From assembly GCA_963978905.1 (NCBI GenBank), contig OZ022256.1, positions 6,803,501-6,867,500 of the forward strand: a stretch of DNA of 64,000 bases, in the 5' to 3' direction. Position numbers and translations under genes: made by a program. Positions 46,380 through 57,400 of the stretch are shown here, piece by piece; positions within the stretch are counted from its first letter, which is position 1; each line of letters starts with the position of its first letter. The notes below the pieces were generated by a model that was given only the letters and a program-made list of their open reading frames with translations, was not told where the DNA came from and did no database searches. The DNA is from Trichostrongylus colubriformis (lineage: Eukaryota; Nematoda; Chromadorea; Rhabditida; Trichostrongylidae).

Positions 46380-49370
46380 CCTTAGCACCCAAATACAAAC
46401 GACTTTACTTGCTCGCGCGCATCGCGTAGCGCGCAACACGCGGTCACGCGAACTTCCTAGTTTGTGGACAACCCGTTCCAGGCGAATTAACATCGCGTCG
46501 CTCGGTGGTCGACCAGCCGCTGAAACTTTGAACGAGTATGAAACTTTGGATTGTGCCAGCTAACAGCGTACTGCTCATTCTCAGTACTTATCACACCAGG
46601 TTTAGAAACGCGATGAACTGCCCAATCTAATCATTCTGATGGCTTGGCTATGCTGACCATGAATTGTTAGAAAACCTGAGACCGCTTCTACTTGCTCGAT
46701 TTCCTTCAAAAACCCGTACTGTTCCTATGGCAGCTTTAACTCCTGCGCATCTTTCTTCAGTGCTGACATCTAGTGCGGCGTCAGCACACCGCAGAATGAC
46801 TGCGGGTGTACTAAGCAGTCGTTTATACAAGTGATAGGTGCTATCACAGCACTATTGATGGAATCGTGCACGGAAACATGAGGTTCTCCATCCTCCATAT
46901 ATTTACGTTGTGCTTGCTCAATAAGGGCCGCATGCAAAGTTTCACGAAACTGGGGCTATAAATACTGCATTGACTAATCGAGTAGGGGATTATATAATGT
47001 TTATGTTTTTTAGAAGAACGGTTATAACTAGTTATTATTTTGTTAGAATAGAAGAATCCAGCTAAAGTACAGCCACAAAACTCTCAGGTGTCGAAAAATA
47101 GCCGCTTCAGTACGAACCCACCTCTACAGCAACCAAATACGATTCCCTCTTTTTTTGACCTCCACGATACCAGTAACTGTTGCCGGACTGCATAGTTGCA
47201 ATGTGTTTTATTGCTATATGTATATCCTTTCCTGAGGCAAAACGATATTTAATCTACATTTCGTCACACGATTTGCAGTGAAATACCCTTTGCTTATCAT
47301 CTGCTTTTTGAAAGTCTATATTTCAGTGCTTATAGCTGACCTCTAAAGGTACGAACCCCCACCCTCCTATGCGGTCAAATACGACCCCCTGTCGAGAAAT
47401 CGTCTACTCCCGGTGTACCCTGGCTACAGCGCCTCGAAGTGATGACAGAGGGTGCGGGGCCTCAGAGTAAGTGGCCTGCCCGTCGTCGGCTACGGCTGGA
47501 GACGGAGAGTGGGACTGTTTACGTAATTTTTTTCTTCGCAGTATGCAGCGGACGAGCGGACAACGGGTCGGTTGCATCCCCAGAGGCCCCGCGTCAACCA
47601 CTTCAAAGAGTTGCATCTTTGTCGGATACTCACTTTTTCGCATGAAACTTTGGATGGGGCCCTTATCAAGCAAATACAACAAAAATATATGGGTGATAAA
47701 GAAACTCATTTTTCCGCACACGATTTCAACATTGCGACACCGTTCAACCGCTCACTTCTGCGAAAGGTTATCTCTCTATCATCTATCTCAACACAATCAC
47801 TCGTTGCGAACGGAGAGACAGACGGGCATAATACCGGCACACCGACTGACATACCGACTGATACACCGACCAGCATACCGACTAATAAACACACAAAGCA
47901 AGAGTGATTTTTGCAATAGAAGGGCTACCGTTACCATGATTTTCTGATTGCTTGAGGTTCGCTTTCAAGTGACCTTGATGTTGAACTTGTTATAATAAGG
48001 CCCTTACATAAACACACATAATATTTGGAGTCGCCTCAGTCGTAATAAACTCTGGTGAAGATAAGCTCATGTTACATGACATTTTATCTATCATTCGAAA
48101 GAGTCAAAACAGAGAACTGCTGTTCTCTACTTCGAACCATCTATTTCCCACGAAGCTGATAAAATGAAAAGCGTGATGCAGCTGCCAACCCCACTTTACG
48201 ATTCCACCTGCCGCAGGCCATGAGAGATCAAAAGTAGTTGATTCTTTAGTTGCTCTTCGACCTGTCGACCACCGCTTTACAGCTGTTACCGTAGTGATGA
48301 TACTCATGCTGAACCGTGCTCTAGATTCATCTCAAAACAAAAAGAAACGGAAAGCAATCGTTATGTGAGAGCCATCATATAAATTTGAGCAAGACATATG
48401 CGCGATCGTGATGGCACATTATCGCCATGATCTTCCAAATCGGTACTAACATTTATCCTAGGCTATGATATGCGTGATGTCTCAGTTATCCTCTTGTTTC
48501 CCCACTATAGTCATCAGAATTAGGCTTCATGGTGACACATCGCAACTCTATGATCAGTCCGCTTAAAGAAATCGTTGCCGGCCGGCAGGCAACATTTTTC
48601 AAAATTAGCAAGCAGAAATGACAGAAAAAAAGGAGGGATGATACCATTAGCGGTTGAGGAAAGTACTATATTAATGCCTATAGAGGACAGGACCAAGTGC
48701 TGTAGTCACTTCTCCAGAAGAGACAGGAAAATCGAGAACCTATTTCAATTCCGAATTAAGCGAGTAAAATCGTTAATAATTTAGTTGAATGTTCAATCTC
48801 ACGCCCGGTAACATCACTGAGGAAAAAGGAATATTAGAAACGGAAGCGAAAAAAATTCCTGAAATAGAGTACTATAAACACGAAGTCATTGACGGAGTTA
48901 GAATTGTATCTTCGGAACTTATCACAACTTTCACAATCACCCGCCCATTACATCATTCATCTTCATGTGATGGACTGAAATCCAGCAACTGCTCAATCAT
49001 ATAATTTGATAAGAAACACAATTTATATCAAATGCTGAAGTCTCTGCACATTGCCTGGCTTTTTAGTGACAGCCAAACATTTTAAGATTCTCCAGCACCT
49101 CAAATGTATGAAATGCAGCACGGTTGTCGTGACTCTTTTTGAGAGTCTAGCAAAACTACGTTAATACCAGACTCGATAAAAAGGCGCAGTTAGTCCCAAT
49201 AATCATACTATGTCACTGCAACCTGATGAAATCAAACTGGTTAATTAGGACAAAGAAAAGGAATATCTTACCAGAAACACCATTGATAGAAAGAAACATA
49301 ATTTGCGAAAGTGCAACCAAGGCATGTAAAAAGCATCATAAACAATCTTCTTATGGGAAACAAATCCATG
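46380..49370. other. Gene-poor stretch with repeat fragments
   Basis: Holds pieces of the 430-bp element (46857-46951, 47410-47729), a short run of imperfect ACACCGACTGACATACCGAC repeats near 47838-47885 and the weak exon at 48116. Otherwise AT-rich with nothing recognisable. Confidence 0.4.
48116..48305 (-). CDS. Weak candidate exon
   Basis: A minus-strand open stretch starting at an ATG after GGTTCAG reads STGRRATKESTTFDLSWPAA then GGIVKWGWQLHHAFHFISFV. A possible donor GTAAAG sits after GGAATC. Composition is plausible, but no neighbour exon or family supports it. Confidence 0.22.
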
Positions 49371-49376
49371 TCAGGA

Positions 49377-49656
49377 TAAGGCCGTGTGCATACTCAACTG
49401 GATGGGATTCTTGGCGGATCGGCGTCAAGTAAAAGATACATATCGACAGAAAATGAGCGATCAATGCATCCGCTATTTGAGATCCGCGCAATGCGTAAAC
49501 CATAAGATACGTATCGCTCAACGAACTGAGAGCATCGGCGCGTCCGTGATTCTAGTTATTTGCCATAATGCAGACAAACTGACGTGGTGGTATGTAAAAA
49601 TCGCAAATTGCGGGTGCTCCGAAAATCATTTTCAGTTGGGTATGAACGCAGCCTGA
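49377..49656. repeat. Inverted-repeat element
   Basis: Ends AGGCCGTGTGCATACTCAAC and AGTTGGGTATGAACGCAGCC are inverted copies, with a few mismatches. Interior AT-rich with GATACGTATCG. Same end style as the GGCCGC families but a different core. Confidence 0.55.
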
Positions 49657-49942
49657 TGAGTCAAAACAAACCTTGAGCAAAACAGAATTCATGGAAGGTA
49701 TCTTACTCCAACTTTATCGTGAATTACCAAGGTATTTATACAGAAAGCATCCGTACATTGGAAGCGTTATCAATGGACCTCGTGTCCTGAGGATAGTCAC
49801 AAAAACAGAAGAAAGAACCGTAGAACAGTAAACCAAATCAGGTGAGAAATACCTGGCAACGGCTTTGTCAGTGAAAATCATCTAGCATCTCGCACTGCCG
49901 AAGTGGTTGTCACCGTCAACGTCTTGAAGGAGCTCACCTCCT

Positions 49943-50056
49943 GAAATGACGTCATCATCACACGAAACTGGAGACTGCAGTCGAAGTGAATCCTCCCCCT
50001 CCCGAAATGACGTCATCATTAAACGAAATTGGAGACTGCAGTCGAAGTGAATCCTC
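49943..50056. repeat. Tandem duplication carrying TGACGTCA
   Basis: Two copies, 61 bp apart, of a ~53-bp unit (GAAATGACGTCATCATCACA ... GTCGAAGTGAATCCTC) with a few substitutions. Each has the perfect palindrome TGACGTCA, the consensus CREB/ATF site. Adjacent to the candidate exon at 50185. Confidence 0.7.
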
Positions 50057-50184
50057 AAAGTTACCACAATATTACCTAGAAAAAAGTATAATGATAAGAC
50101 TTGGCTGACAAACTCCTCACAGGCGTGAGGGGCCGATTTCTTGGATTTACATATCACACCCATCTTCTTGCAGCGCTGCATTCA

Positions 50185-50407
50185 TGTGTACAGCTTGTCG
50201 TGATCAACCAGTACCCAACCAGCGTCTAGAGACGAAGCAAAACCTTTAACGTAGCCCTTGTTAACATTTTGCGGTGACCATAGTTTGAAATCGAACTGAA
50301 GTCCTTCTATGGTCATGGCGAAGCAACCTGGAAGAATTCTTTCAGCCCTCTCTCTGAAGGTTTTCTTGTGTTTTCGAAGAAAATAGCAACGCACTCGAAA
50401 CTCAGTC
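50185..50407 (-). CDS. Candidate exon of an unknown minus-strand gene
   Basis: Reading from 50407 downward: VRCYFLRKHKKTFRERAERI, LPGCFAMTIEGLQFDFKLWS, PQNVNKGYVKGFASSLDAGW, VLVDHDKLYT, then TGA at about 50184. Acceptor GGCGGCAG is just upstream. If the donor is AAGCT|GTACAC, it would join in phase 2 to the exon starting at 44745. Amino-acid composition looks coding. The same frame stays open after the TGA (QRCKKMGVICKSKKSAPHAC). Confidence 0.4.
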
Positions 50408-50521
50408 ACTGCCGCCTATTTCTACAACACGAAAAAATGCAGTGCGAGTTTTCCTAGAATCTCGTCCACTTCACTACCGTGTAGAATCTCGCGTGGCAGG
50501 ACCAACTCGGCCTCGACTTGA

Positions 50522-50646
50522 GGCCGCTTCCATACTTTGCGCACCGACGCCGTCACGCGCGTGCCTGCGTCACGCGCGTGCCTGCGTCACGCGCGTGCCG
50601 GCGTCACGCGCGTGACGGCGTCGGTGCGCAAAGTATGGAAGCGGCC
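50522..50646. mobile_element. Short GGCCGC palindrome (n=3 internal units)
   Basis: 125 bp, flanked by TGA on both sides. Arms identical to the copies at 28025 and 45319. Three extra 17-bp units CCTGCGTCACGCGCGTG sit between the arms, the last with CCGG in place of CCTG. Confidence 0.85.
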
Positions 50647-50649
50647 TGA

Positions 50650-53600
50650 TTGCGCACAGGATTGCATTTGCTTGATTATCAGCTTCTTTGCTTTCCATGT
50701 TTGCACTTGTCTGTTTTCATCCGTTCTTTTTGCGTACCTACCTTTTTTATTGCGCGATTTTTCAAACAAAAGTGACTTCTTGTGAATTGTGCTTCGTATG
50801 TGTTTGTGTGCCCACTTTTTATCCGTTTTTCCGCTTTTTTAATGTGTTTTAGTTTGCCTGCCTACTTTTGCTTCCAGATATGTTTCCCTGCGACTTCAAA
50901 TAGTGCAGATAACAATTTGTATCCGTATGCTGCTCAATAATGCACCAGCTGAATTCCCATGCCTGCGAGTTTTTATGAGCAGTGATTCAACTCCATCTTT
51001 TTGCCCTTGTTTCCATCCCAGTAGTGAGACTGTTTTGATGAGACTGTTCGTATTTAGGAGAAGGGGAAATTGGCGACCTTTTTATTGCGGTTCTCATCTT
51101 TTTCTTGGCAAGAAGTCCTTCGATCGTGAGAGTTTTCAGGTAGCCGGGGGAATACTCTGATTCGTTGTTTTTATGTATGTCGCGACTTCTTACATGCTGG
51201 AATCTGTTTTTTCCTTTTCAGTTTTCTCTGTTTTGCTGCTGGCGAAAATACCTGTGAGTGTTGTGTGTGTTACCTGTCGCCTCTGTTTCGTATTGTAGCC
51301 GCGCTCCGTGCTCAGTAAATGTAAGTCCTTTTTTCATCTAAGCCGTGGAAAAGAATACGAATGAAACAATCGTATCATTATGGTAGTGACAGGTATCGAT
51401 CTCTCGCCACATTTCCATTTTAAGTGACCCTTCATCATGACATTCGAATGCTAAGATTAAATGCCTATCACCAATCTACGTAACCCAGATGAACGAAAAA
51501 ATCAAAGAGAAAAACATTACGACAATTCAAGAACCGTTAACCTCTTCGTGACTGAATACGCCGTCAGGACATCTGGCTGGCATGATTGCTTGATTTCTTA
51601 AAACCTTTCACATTCGTACGAGACGAATCGATTAACTTCCCAATATAATCATATCAAGCCATCTTTGTTTTCGGTATTTTAGCAGTTTGTCCTTCATTTC
51701 CCGACGGAGCATTTCGCACCATGAAAACACTGCGACCGGGCTCCAAGCGTTCCCGAAAATATCGCATACCCTCAACATAACAGAGTTAAGGCTGAGCTAG
51801 GTGGTGGACGGCATTTTATTAAAGAAGGATGTATGCAAATCAGCCCACCTCATGAACCACCCCTCACCAGTAGCCAGCCCTAGGTTCCCCTTTTAGACAG
51901 TTGCAAATCCGTACGTAAGTGGGGGACTATGGACGGTGGACTAACATACATAGTAAGAGATCAACCGGCGCATGATTTTGACAAAAAACCTATGGGCATT
52001 CGTGACTCCTTTCATAAACACAGCCTTCCAGACCATGGTATTGATGATTTATTTATTACTGGGGATTTGATGGTTTGGTCTTGGCGGTACCCCTTAATGC
52101 TTTTAAAACCTCATTGTTTTTGACTATCCCCTGCAATCACACAATTTCTCCACAACAACATTGAATGAATTGTTTAGGATCGACGTCCACTTTTTTTCGA
52201 AAACCATCCACGCTTGCATTCTCCTTTGTATTCATTTCTACTTTAGAAACAAAGTTCTGCTAGCTGCATATCGCTGTGTCACAGGGCATACATTTTCGTA
52301 AGTCCTAAGCGAAACGAAATGCCCCCAAGTTCGTTTTGCCCAGCCCGTCCATTTTCGTAAATACTAAGCTGTCCCATTTTCGAAACCCCTCTCCTGCTGC
52401 CGCGGAACATTCTAGAGAGAGAGCGTGGAGTTGTTTACATCCTCGCCAGCAGCCGCTGCCGATTTTTCGCCGTCGCCTCTCTCTTCTGTCACTGCGCTGC
52501 CTCGGCTCGCTCTCGCCAGCAGCGTTTCCCGCCAACACGTGCACACTCACCCTATCGACCACCGCCTCCCCGCCTCACACGTTGTTTCTTGTGCGGTCGA
52601 GTCGATAATGGGCGGAACTGCATATAAAAGAAGAGCGCGCTTGTGTGTGGCGTTCATTCGTCTGCTGTCGAGCCGCTGTGTGGTCGTCGTTGTTCCGTTC
52701 TCGTCCGTCATCGTTTTCTTCGGCTGTGTCCGGTGGGCCGTTTCAATTTTGAAAACAGAAGCTGTGCAGTACTATTCTAGCAAAATGATACCTGAATATA
52801 CCTGTCCTGATCTCTGTTGGCGATCTTGGAGAAAACGCTGATAGTCAAGACCACATTTCTAATATGACATGATTCATTCTGGACTTGGACCACTGTCACC
52901 TATGAAGTAGCAAGGCTGTCTGCTTGTGAAGCGTGTCTCATGGGATTGTGAGGTTGGTAACGATTAATGATGTAGATGGCAAAATTGAACGATGTGTAGG
53001 CACGCGGTTCCGACTTGCTCTCCGAAGTCAATCTAGAGAGCTCGCGTGACGTCGTGCGGCGCGTGTGTTTGTGGCAGCACGGTGTCACATGGGCCTGATG
53101 ATGTAAGCGTAGGCGTTCTGAGGTGTGGGTTTGCTCTTCGTAATGGTCTTGCTTACTGTAAGTCATATGACGTCTGATAATCAATCTATCCTGTTACCTT
53201 ATTTGCTGATGCAGTCCAGGATTACTTAAATTATTGAGATTACAATATAAGATGCAGGAGCAAGTCGGAAAAACGTTCTTTTCTGCCTAGAAGGTTCTGT
53301 AATTGTGCAGTGTGTTGTCCTATAAGCATAGCAGATGTGCGAGTTTTCAGGTGTTCCTTCCCATGACAAGATAGAGTTAACCTAAGCAGTTACTCTCACT
53401 CTGTCCCACTAAGACACGCAACGTTCTTCTAAGATTAGGAGAAAGACCGTACATCTACGCCTTGTACACGAGAGATGATTCCCAGAGATGTCCGATGATG
53501 AATAGAGATGTTCGCGGACATGGCAATTCCAACAATCGGAAAAGTAGTTCATATCATGATGAGTAATCCGTGGACTTGTTTACTTGCTTTTTTCCACTGC

Positions 53601-54430
53601 TGGAAGGTTTGCAATGAGCTCATCGTAAGGGCATAAATTTGATGCTAGCTTTTTAATACATACATAGTACATAAATACATAGTAGTAATACATAGTAATT
53701 TAATAGTACATAAATACATAGTGTGATGATCAATCATATGCTACTTTCTCACTATTAAACAGCGTAATAAAAAGTATTGCAAAAAGAGTTGGTTTACTGT
53801 GGTTACTGGCAGCTAGGACGCAGGTCGTCCCACTCGATGAATGCTGAGGTGATAAACTTGATCTATTCTTCTCCATGACCTTTTCTGCTACATAAGTACC
53901 TGTCAAGTGAGCGTGACTGTAGTCCACGTTCCGTTCTCAGTTCTCGTCAATTTCATGATGAGTAGGCTCTTTACTTCCTGTATCAATGCTAAAGCTCGAA
54001 GAATGGAAGGAGTATTCTAGGAGCGACATCAAAAAGAGTACCACATGCAATAGGTGCCGAACTTTCCCTGTAAGTGTCACTACTGAGTTGGTCCAATGCA
54101 TGGTGCAGTGTATAGAACGGACTAGTAGCTTTAACATGTAAAATGAGTGGTTGGCGGGGAATCACCTACTTCAAGTAGGGTCCGTAGGTGGACCACGAAC
54201 GTAGTTCATGCAGATCCTAGTTCAGCATGAACATCATCAACATTGGATTCTTGAATTGTCCATGCCTACTGTGTCTAAGATAGGACGCAATTTCGAAATT
54301 TGTAAGTCCTATTGTCTTCAGTATCCTATCGTTGCTTCCGTAGAAGTAAGGGGAATGTTGAACACGAACGTTAGTTTGCTAGGTTTATCTCCCAATCCCA
54401 CCAATTCCTTGTCGTTTACGAAGGTAGTTC
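50650..54430. other. Region without supported genes
   Basis: T-rich 50.7-51.3 kb, some AT-rich microsatellite (53.65-53.72 kb, ACATAGTA units) and a GC-rich block at 52.38-52.76 kb. Open frames here show no recognisable residues or splice partners. Confidence 0.35.
52380..52760 (+). promoter_or_regulatory. Candidate promoter with TATA box
   Basis: GC-rich block with AGAGAGAGCG, then GGGCGGAA, then TATAAAAG at 52623-52630, followed about 30 bp later by a CATTCG pyrimidine-rich start-like zone. No downstream gene recognised within the next 1.5 kb, so it could be the promoter of a non-coding RNA, of an element, or chance. Confidence 0.3.
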
Positions 54431-54439
54431 CCCATTAAC

Positions 54440-57400
54440 TAAACAGCGAGTCATATCATGACAGTACTACAAGTATGGGAATATCCATGGAAACCAACCG
54501 AACTTCTCAAAGAGCATCTAGGTAGTTAAGAAGTAGTATAAGTATTAGCGACATCTCACAAAAGTGAAAAGGGAAGAGTGAAACTCATGACTAGGAACGA
54601 AATACCAAATACGTTTCTTTTTGTAGAGAAATTAACCGGACTTATCATAGAGCCTCTGGGTTCATGAAAATAGTACAAGATTGGTAGTAAATTGGTAAAG
54701 TCTCATTGTAATGATATCGCTCACAAGTGAAACCGAAAAGCGTGAGACTTATAGTGTGAAGAGCGAAAGGTCTGTTGAGTTCCTCATGAAAAATCTAACT
54801 GACTTCTCATAGAGATTCTAGGTAGTTCAATAGTCGTAGAAGTATAGAGACATCTCACAAAAGTGAAAAGGAAAAAGAGAAACCCTTTATGTTAAGAGAC
54901 GAAATACCTAATAGAATTTTCCAAAGAATTTGACCGGACTCCTCATAGAGCTTCTAGCTAGTCATGAAAATAGTACAAGTTTGGTAGTAAACAGTGAAAC
55001 CTTCGCTGTCATATTACTAGGCCCAATAGGAACTTGAGGAATTTAGTAGAACTCCTCATAGGGCTCTCTTGTAGCTCAGAACTTGTGGAACTATAGAATA
55101 TCCCTTAAATGTCTAACCGTAATGCGCAAAACACTTGATATTTCATGAAAGTACTGCAAATTTCGGAATGGTATTTCGCGATGAAATTACTAGTTCAACT
55201 TGAGGTTCGCCTTTTTCGATATCTCTCTTCCCCATTTCTTATCGCTTAATATCCATAGTAGGAACATGAAATCTCAAATCCTTTTTTGAAGGTGTCGCGC
55301 TCTCTGTCCGCGCATTCTGAGCAATCAGCAAAATGGAATTCGAAATCTCTCGCATTCAATATTCCACAAATGACAATATTCCACAAATGTATAAAGGAAA
55401 TCGTGATACCCGTTATGTTAAGAAACAAAATAGCAAGTAGGTTAAAGACACCGTTAGGGGCAATTTCGGCAAATTGGGGGATTACGAAAGTAGAGGTGCT
55501 CGGTAATATAACAGTAGAAAAAGAACGACATAAAATGGCGAAAAAACCAAGAAATAGGAACCCGAAGTTCCCCCTTTTCGCTCTCGTCCTCTGCGTCTCT
55601 AGTCGGAGTGGACTGAAGACAGGCCAGAGTCTCAACCAGCCGACCGCGATTGTTGTCCCGCCTCTCCACGTCGACTCCCCCGGGCGCATAACGGCATAAC
55701 GGCATGACGAGCTGCGGGGCCGCCATGAGACCCCAAGTCGCGTTTTTTATGCGATTTTCACCACATGTGACCCCTTCTGAAGTAGAAGGTTCGTTTCAGA
55801 GAACATGTACTTCCAGATCTCAGTTTTCCCTTACCCCTAATGGTGCCTTTAATTGGTGAGGAAACTAACCGGACTTATATAGAGCCTCTAGGTAGTTCAT
55901 GAAAATAGTACAAGTTTGGTAGTAAATTGTTCAACCCTCAATGTAATGATATCCCTCAAAAGTGCAAACGAAAGCGTAAAACTTTTAGTGTGATAAATGA
56001 GATCTCTGTTGATTTTGGAATAAAAATCTGACTGGACTTCTCCTAGGGCGACCCGGTAGTTCAATAGTAGTACAAGTAGGGCAACATCCCGCAAAGGTGA
56101 AAAGGAAAGATAAAACCCATTATTTTAAGAAAGGAAGTATCAAGTAGGTAGTTCATGAAAATAGTACAAGTTTGGTAGTAAATTGTTAAACCCTCATGTA
56201 ATATCTCCCTCGAAAGCGAAACAGAAAGCGTAAAACTCTTAGTGTGAAAAGCGAAAGGTCTGTTGATTCCGGAATAAAAATCTGACTGGACTTCTCCTAG
56301 GGCGGCCCGGTAGTTCAATAGTATTACAAGTAGGGCAACATCCCGCAAAATTGAAAAGGAAAGATAAAACCCGTTATGTTAAGAAACGAAATAGCAAATA
56401 GGCTTATTTGTGAGGAAACTAACCGGACTTCTCATAGAGCCTCTAAGTAGTTCATGAAAATAGTACAGAATTGGCAGAAACAGTAAAACCCTCAGTGTCT
56501 TGTAACTAGGCCCAATAGGAACTTTGAGGAATCTAGTAGAATTTCTGATAGGGCTCTTATGTAGCTCAAAACTTGTGGAACTATAGAATATCCCTTAAAT
56601 GTCTAACCGTAATGCGCAAAAAAACTTGATATTTCATGAAAGTACTGCAAATTTCGGAATGGTATTTCGCGATGAAATTACTAGTTCAACTTAGGGATCC
56701 CTTTTTCGATATCTCTCTTCCCCACTTCTTATCGCTTAATATCCATAGTAGAAATAGAAATCTGAAATCCTTTTTTGAAAATGTCGCGCTCTCTGTCCGC
56801 GCATTCTGAGCAATCAGCAAAATGGAATTCGAAATCTCTCGCATTAGCTTCATGTTACTGCCTTCCAAATTCTATATTTCGCAACTTTTGATACTCAGCG
56901 ATCCACGGTGCACCATAGCAATATTCCACAAAAGACAATATTCCACAAATGTATAAAGGAAAGTCGTCATACCCGTTATGTTAAGAAACAAAATAGCAAA
57001 TAGGTTAATTGGTGAGGAAACTAACCGGACTTGTATAGAGCCTCTAGGTAGTTCATGAAAATAGTACAAGTTTGGTAGTAAATTGTTAAACCCTCAATGT
57101 AATGATATCCCTCAAAAGTGCAAACGAAAGCGTAAAACTTCTAGTGTGATAAATGAAATCTCTGTTGATTTCGGAATAAAAATCTGACTGGTCTTCTCCT
57201 AGGGCGACCCGGTAGTTCAATAGTAGTACAAGTAGGGCAACATCCCGCAAAGGTGAAAAGGAAAGATAAAACCCATTATGTTAAGAAAGGAAATATCAAG
57301 TAGGTAGCTCATGAAAATAGTACAAGTTTGGTAGTAAATTGTTAAACCCTCATGTAATATCTCCCTCGAAAGCGAAACAGAAAGCGTAAAACTCTTAGTG

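Noticed and set aside
52425..52841. Plus-strand 138-codon frame at the GC-rich block
   Set aside because: Composition is that of GC-rich spacer, and the TATA-like site lies inside it.
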